The notes under the pieces: model-generated
Told to the model about the DNA's origin: nothing
Databases searched by the model: none
Seen by the model: the letters and a program-made list of their open reading frames with translations, nothing else
Shown here: positions 61,317 through 64,000 of the stretch, piece after piece
Numbering within the stretch: the stretch's first letter is position 1
How the letters are laid out: every line of letters starts with the position of its first letter
Translations under genes and position numbers: made by a program
NCBI GenBank assembly: GCA_004322045.1
Contig: SCRN01000014.1
Location: 62,001 to 126,000, forward strand
DNA length: 64,000 nt
Source: Paraburkholderia sp.
GTDB lineage: Bacteria; Pseudomonadota; Gammaproteobacteria; Burkholderiales; Burkholderiaceae
Direction: 5' to 3'

Positions 61317-63962
61317 TCAATAAGAAAACACCGCGCTGCAAAACGCGCCGCGCGCACGGTCGTCGCCGGTCAGCTTCCAGCGGTACTGGACCGAGAGCTC
61401 GACCGACGAGCGCAAGGTGTCGTACTTGCCGTCGCGAAATCCGTAACGCACGGTCACGCCTACGCCCGCGCCCACCGGCACGCTGCGATCGACGCTCGTG
61501 TCGTAATCGGCGCCGAGCACCGCGTAAGGGAACACCGTCAAGCGCGGGCTCACGCGGTCGATTCGGTAGCTGCGCCCCGCTTCGACGAGCGCCGTCGCGT
61601 AGTTCGATTCGTGCGTCAAGTAGCGGCCGCCCTCCGCGTAGACCGACAACGTCCACCACGACGGCACGTCGACGCGCCGCTCGGTGCCCATGCCGCCGGA
61701 GTAGGCGAGCCGTGCGAGCCAATCGCCCTGCGTCTGCGAGCCGATCGGGACGATCCGCTCGAACGCGGCGATCGCGTCGACGCTCGCGAACGGTTTGCCG
61801 CGCACACCGAATGCGGCATCGAGCGAGCTCGCGCCGCTGGCCCCGCCGTTCGAGACGCCGAAGCCCTCATAGCCGCGTGCATACAGCTCCAACATGCGGT
61901 CGCCAAGGCTGCCGAGCGGACGCCAATACACCTCCGCACCCGTTTGCCAGTTGTTGCTCGCGGTGGCTGCCGGCGTGCCCGGATAGCCCGACTGCAATCC
62001 CGCGCCGCGGTAGTCCAGCGAGACGTCGAAACCCCATCTGCGAGTCGCCTCGGAATGCGCCGCTCGCAGGCCTTCGAGTTCCTGAGCAGCCTCGCCCTGT
62101 GCCGAAGCGGCCTTTAGCTGACGCTGGTCCTGACCTCGAACAGGTGGTTGCCGATAGGCCGTGCTCGAACGTTCGGGAAGGGGAACGGGAACGGGAACGG
62201 GAATGGAACCTGAAGCCGAGGCTGGCGCGAGCGCGTCGATCGCGCGCTCGAAGTAGCGCGCCGACTGCGCGTCGCGATCGGCCGCTGCCGCGGCATAGCC
62301 GGCGTCGGCGAGCGACAGCCCGGCCAGCTTGCCCTGCGCGTCGGCGTGCTCGAACGCGGTCAACGCGCGCGCATCGTCGCCCGCTTGGCGCGCGACGTAG
62401 CCTGCCTCCAGCGCGGGCAGCGAGTCGAGCAAGCCGTCGTCGATCAGCCCGCGTGCTTCGTGAGTGGCCTCACGCGTCTGTCCCGCCTCTTCGAGCGCGT
62501 TGATCAACGCCGCGCGGTGCTGTGCACTCTCGGGCGCGGCCGCCACCGCTTCGCGTGCATAGCGCACGGCTGCGCGCTTATCGCCCCGTCCGCTCGCGGC
62601 GTCGCGCGCACGGCCCGAAGCAAATGCAGGATCGGCAGGCCATACGTCGCAGCTCGCACCGAAGTCGGGATCGTCCTCGCAGTCGGCGATGGGCCGCACT
62701 GCGCTTAGCGCCGGTGCCGTCATGCTTGCGTTGCGCAGGAGCCTGCGCGCGCGGCCAAGCCGCTCTATGACGAGCGCATCGGTATCGTCGCCAAGCGGCG
62801 GCATCGCCGAGAGCCTATCGAGCGCATGCTGCGCCCTGCCTTGCGCCATCCATATGTCGGCCGCAATCGCGCGCGCGCTGTTCCGTGTGGAGCGGGTGGC
62901 GTCTTCGCGGTGCAAGGCCGCGTCCAAGTCTGCGTCGGCGGGTGCGAGACGTTGCTGCTCGGCGCGCGCGAAGGCGCGAAAGACAAACGGCAGGACTTCC
63001 GTGTCGTCGTAAGCGATGGCGTCGCTGGCCGCTTGCTCGAGGCCGGCCCAATCGCCGGCCGCAATCAAAGCGTCGAACAAAGCGACGCGATAGTCGATGT
63101 TGTCGGGGGCATAGGCCACCGCTTCGCGCGCCGCGGTGGTGGCCTCGCTCAAGCGTGCGCCTTGGCGTGCGGCGAACGCACGGTGCGATGCCTTGGGCGC
63201 CAGGCCATTGCCGATGAAGGTGCGCCGCAGCCTGAGGTCATCGCTATCGCCGAAGCGTTGCACCGCTTCGACATCGGCCTGCCATGCGAGCGCGTCGCTG
63301 CCGGCCGCGCTTGCCGAATCGATCAGCAACAGACGCAAACGCAGCACGTCGGGCCGCGCCGCGATCGCGCGCTGCGCGTCTTGCACGGCGTCGGCATAGC
63401 GCTTCTCGCCGTAGGCGCGATACGCCCGCTGCGCGGCTTCGAATGCTTCGCCCGTCAAGATATCGCCCGGAGCGCTCGGCGTGCTCGACGTGCTCGGCCG
63501 CAGCGCGGGCGGCTTGGCCGTCGCAGCGACCGCGTCGATTTGCGCTCGGCGCTTGATCAAGGGGCGACGTGGCCCCAAATCGCCGATCGCCTGACCGAGC
63601 GCGGCGCTCGCCGCGGCATAGCGGCGCTGGGCCGCGAGCGCATTGGCTAGCAGCAATCTAAGCTCGAGCACGTCGGGGCGCTGACGGATCGCCTCTCGCG
63701 CGAGCGCTTCGGCCTGTCGATAGTCGCGCCGTTCGAACCCGGCGTAGGCTTGTTGCGCCACGCGATAGGCCGCGCCGCCCAGCGCCGGCGGTTCGACGTC
63801 GCGCTCGCTCGCGTGCCCCGCCGCTGCCGCGAAGGCGACATAGACCAGACAAGCCTGGGCCATACGCCGCAGGCGCACGGCACGACAGAGCGGCAACATC
63901 GAGGTTCGCGCCGCGCGCGCCACGGCCGCCGTGGGTTGATGAACGTTCACGTCGCGGTTCAT
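61317..63962 (-). CDS. TPR / beta-barrel outer-membrane protein (NfrA/PgaA-like exporter)
   Basis: An 881-residue protein. A signal segment is at about residues 34-52; if the Met at residue 34 is the true start it would be at 63863. Tetratricopeptide-like repeats fill about residues 60-600 (YRVAQQAYAGFERRDYRQAEALA, AYRAYGEKRYADAVQDAQRAI). A (Val-Pro)-rich linker is at about 600-620. The C-terminal barrel, about 643-881, ends in Tyr after alternating aromatic strands and resembles the NfrA (phage N4 adsorption protein A) C-terminus. NfrA and PgaA-type proteins export polysaccharides. It is the first gene of the operon visible; an inner-membrane synthase partner is not in the window. Confidence 0.82.
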   Translation of the reverse strand: MNRDVNVHQPTAAVARAARTSMLPLCRAVRLRRMAQACLVYVAFAAAAGHASERDVEPPALGGAAYRVAQQAYAGFERRDYRQAEALAREAIRQRPDVLELRLLLANALAAQRRYAAASAALGQAIGDLGPRRPLIKRRAQIDAVAATAKPPALRPSTSSTPSAPGDILTGEAFEAAQRAYRAYGEKRYADAVQDAQRAIAARPDVLRLRLLLIDSASAAGSDALAWQADVEAVQRFGDSDDLRLRRTFIGNGLAPKASHRAFAARQGARLSEATTAAREAVAYAPDNIDYRVALFDALIAAGDWAGLEQAASDAIAYDDTEVLPFVFRAFARAEQQRLAPADADLDAALHREDATRSTRNSARAIAADIWMAQGRAQHALDRLSAMPPLGDDTDALVIERLGRARRLLRNASMTAPALSAVRPIADCEDDPDFGASCDVWPADPAFASGRARDAASGRGDKRAAVRYAREAVAAAPESAQHRAALINALEEAGQTREATHEARGLIDDGLLDSLPALEAGYVARQAGDDARALTAFEHADAQGKLAGLSLADAGYAAAAADRDAQSARYFERAIDALAPASASGSIPVPVPVPLPERSSTAYRQPPVRGQDQRQLKAASAQGEAAQELEGLRAAHSEATRRWGFDVSLDYRGAGLQSGYPGTPAATASNNWQTGAEVYWRPLGSLGDRMLELYARGYEGFGVSNGGASGASSLDAAFGVRGKPFASVDAIAAFERIVPIGSQTQGDWLARLAYSGGMGTERRVDVPSWWTLSVYAEGGRYLTHESNYATALVEAGRSYRIDRVSPRLTVFPYAVLGADYDTSVDRSVPVGAGVGVTVRYGFRDGKYDTLRSSVELSVQYRWKLTGDDRARGAFCSAVFSY
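62175..62204. repeat. hexanucleotide repeat in NfrA-like gene
   Basis: Five GGGAAN units, three of them exact GGGAAC (62181-62198), encoding alternating Val/Pro on the minus strand. Slippage in units of six would lengthen or shorten the linker without a frameshift. Confidence 0.7.
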
Positions 63963-64000
63963 GCACTCGCCCCCGACAAGCCGCCTAGACGGTGCTGCTC

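Overview
The window is about 64 kb of GC-rich chromosome from a motile beta-proteobacterium of the family Burkholderiaceae. The evidence is the flhDC-motAB-cheA...cheZ gene order, the H-NS-type protein with the short AT-hook-like C-terminus, the OmpC-like porin, the DUF2844/DUF3443 pair and the codon bias. I read it as a Paraburkholderia, Trinickia or Burkholderia-like organism; the genus cannot be settled by eye. No rRNA, tRNA, CRISPR array or insertion sequence was recognised.

Layout. (1) 110-2036: secreted DUF3443/DUF2844 pair. (2) 2282-15042, all on the minus strand: flhD-flhC, then motA-motB-cheY1-cheA-cheW-mcp-cheR-cheD-cheB-cheY-cheZ, with a sigma-28 type promoter in front of motA. (3) 15569-21785: mostly housekeeping genes (GT4 glycosyltransferase, H-NS-like protein, phosphohistidine-type phosphatase, Cof-type HAD, BadF/BadG-type kinase, tag, a small unknown gene, rpsU). 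(4) 22414-25209: fliC-fliD-fliT behind a near-perfect sigma-28 promoter. (5) 25492-45602: a flagellin glycosylation island. It holds an unknown gene, an inserted hipBA toxin-antitoxin module, three tandem TPR-OGT-like (GT41) genes, a bimodular GT2, a glycosyltransferase-methyltransferase fusion, a methyltransferase and a complete pseudaminic acid pathway (pseB, C, F, I on the minus strand; pseG, H divergent). (6) 45607-47482: a second motAB set. (7) 47803-51137: YecD-like hydrolase, FadR/GntR regulator and an outer-membrane porin. (8) 51283-53499: Tat-exported alginate-lyase-like protein with a LamG domain. (9) 53874-63962: a nine-gene minus-strand operon combining a Dlt-type D-alanine activation set (DltA-like ligase, carrier protein, MBOAT) with alginate-acetylation-type periplasmic proteins (two AlgJ/AlgX-like SGNH proteins, AlgF-like), a TPR/beta-barrel NfrA-like outer-membrane protein and a putative glycoside hydrolase.

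How it fits together. FlhDC would switch on flagellar genes; sigma-28 then transcribes fliC and the motor/chemotaxis operon. The Pse genes make CMP-pseudaminic acid, and the TPR glycosyltransferases resemble soluble FlmG-type flagellin glycosyltransferases, so the island next to fliC most likely decorates the unusually short flagellin.

The most novel candidate is region 9. The ligase keeps the FCGE cysteine typical of D-alanine-specific DltA. The MBOAT ends in an FxYxxF sequence like the C-terminal acyl-relay motif of DltX. The acceptor-side proteins, however, are alginate-acetylation-like with intact Asp-His/Ser triads. I infer a hybrid pathway that esterifies an exported polysaccharide with D-alanine or another small acyl group. 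The polymer synthase is not visible and would be expected just beyond the right edge.
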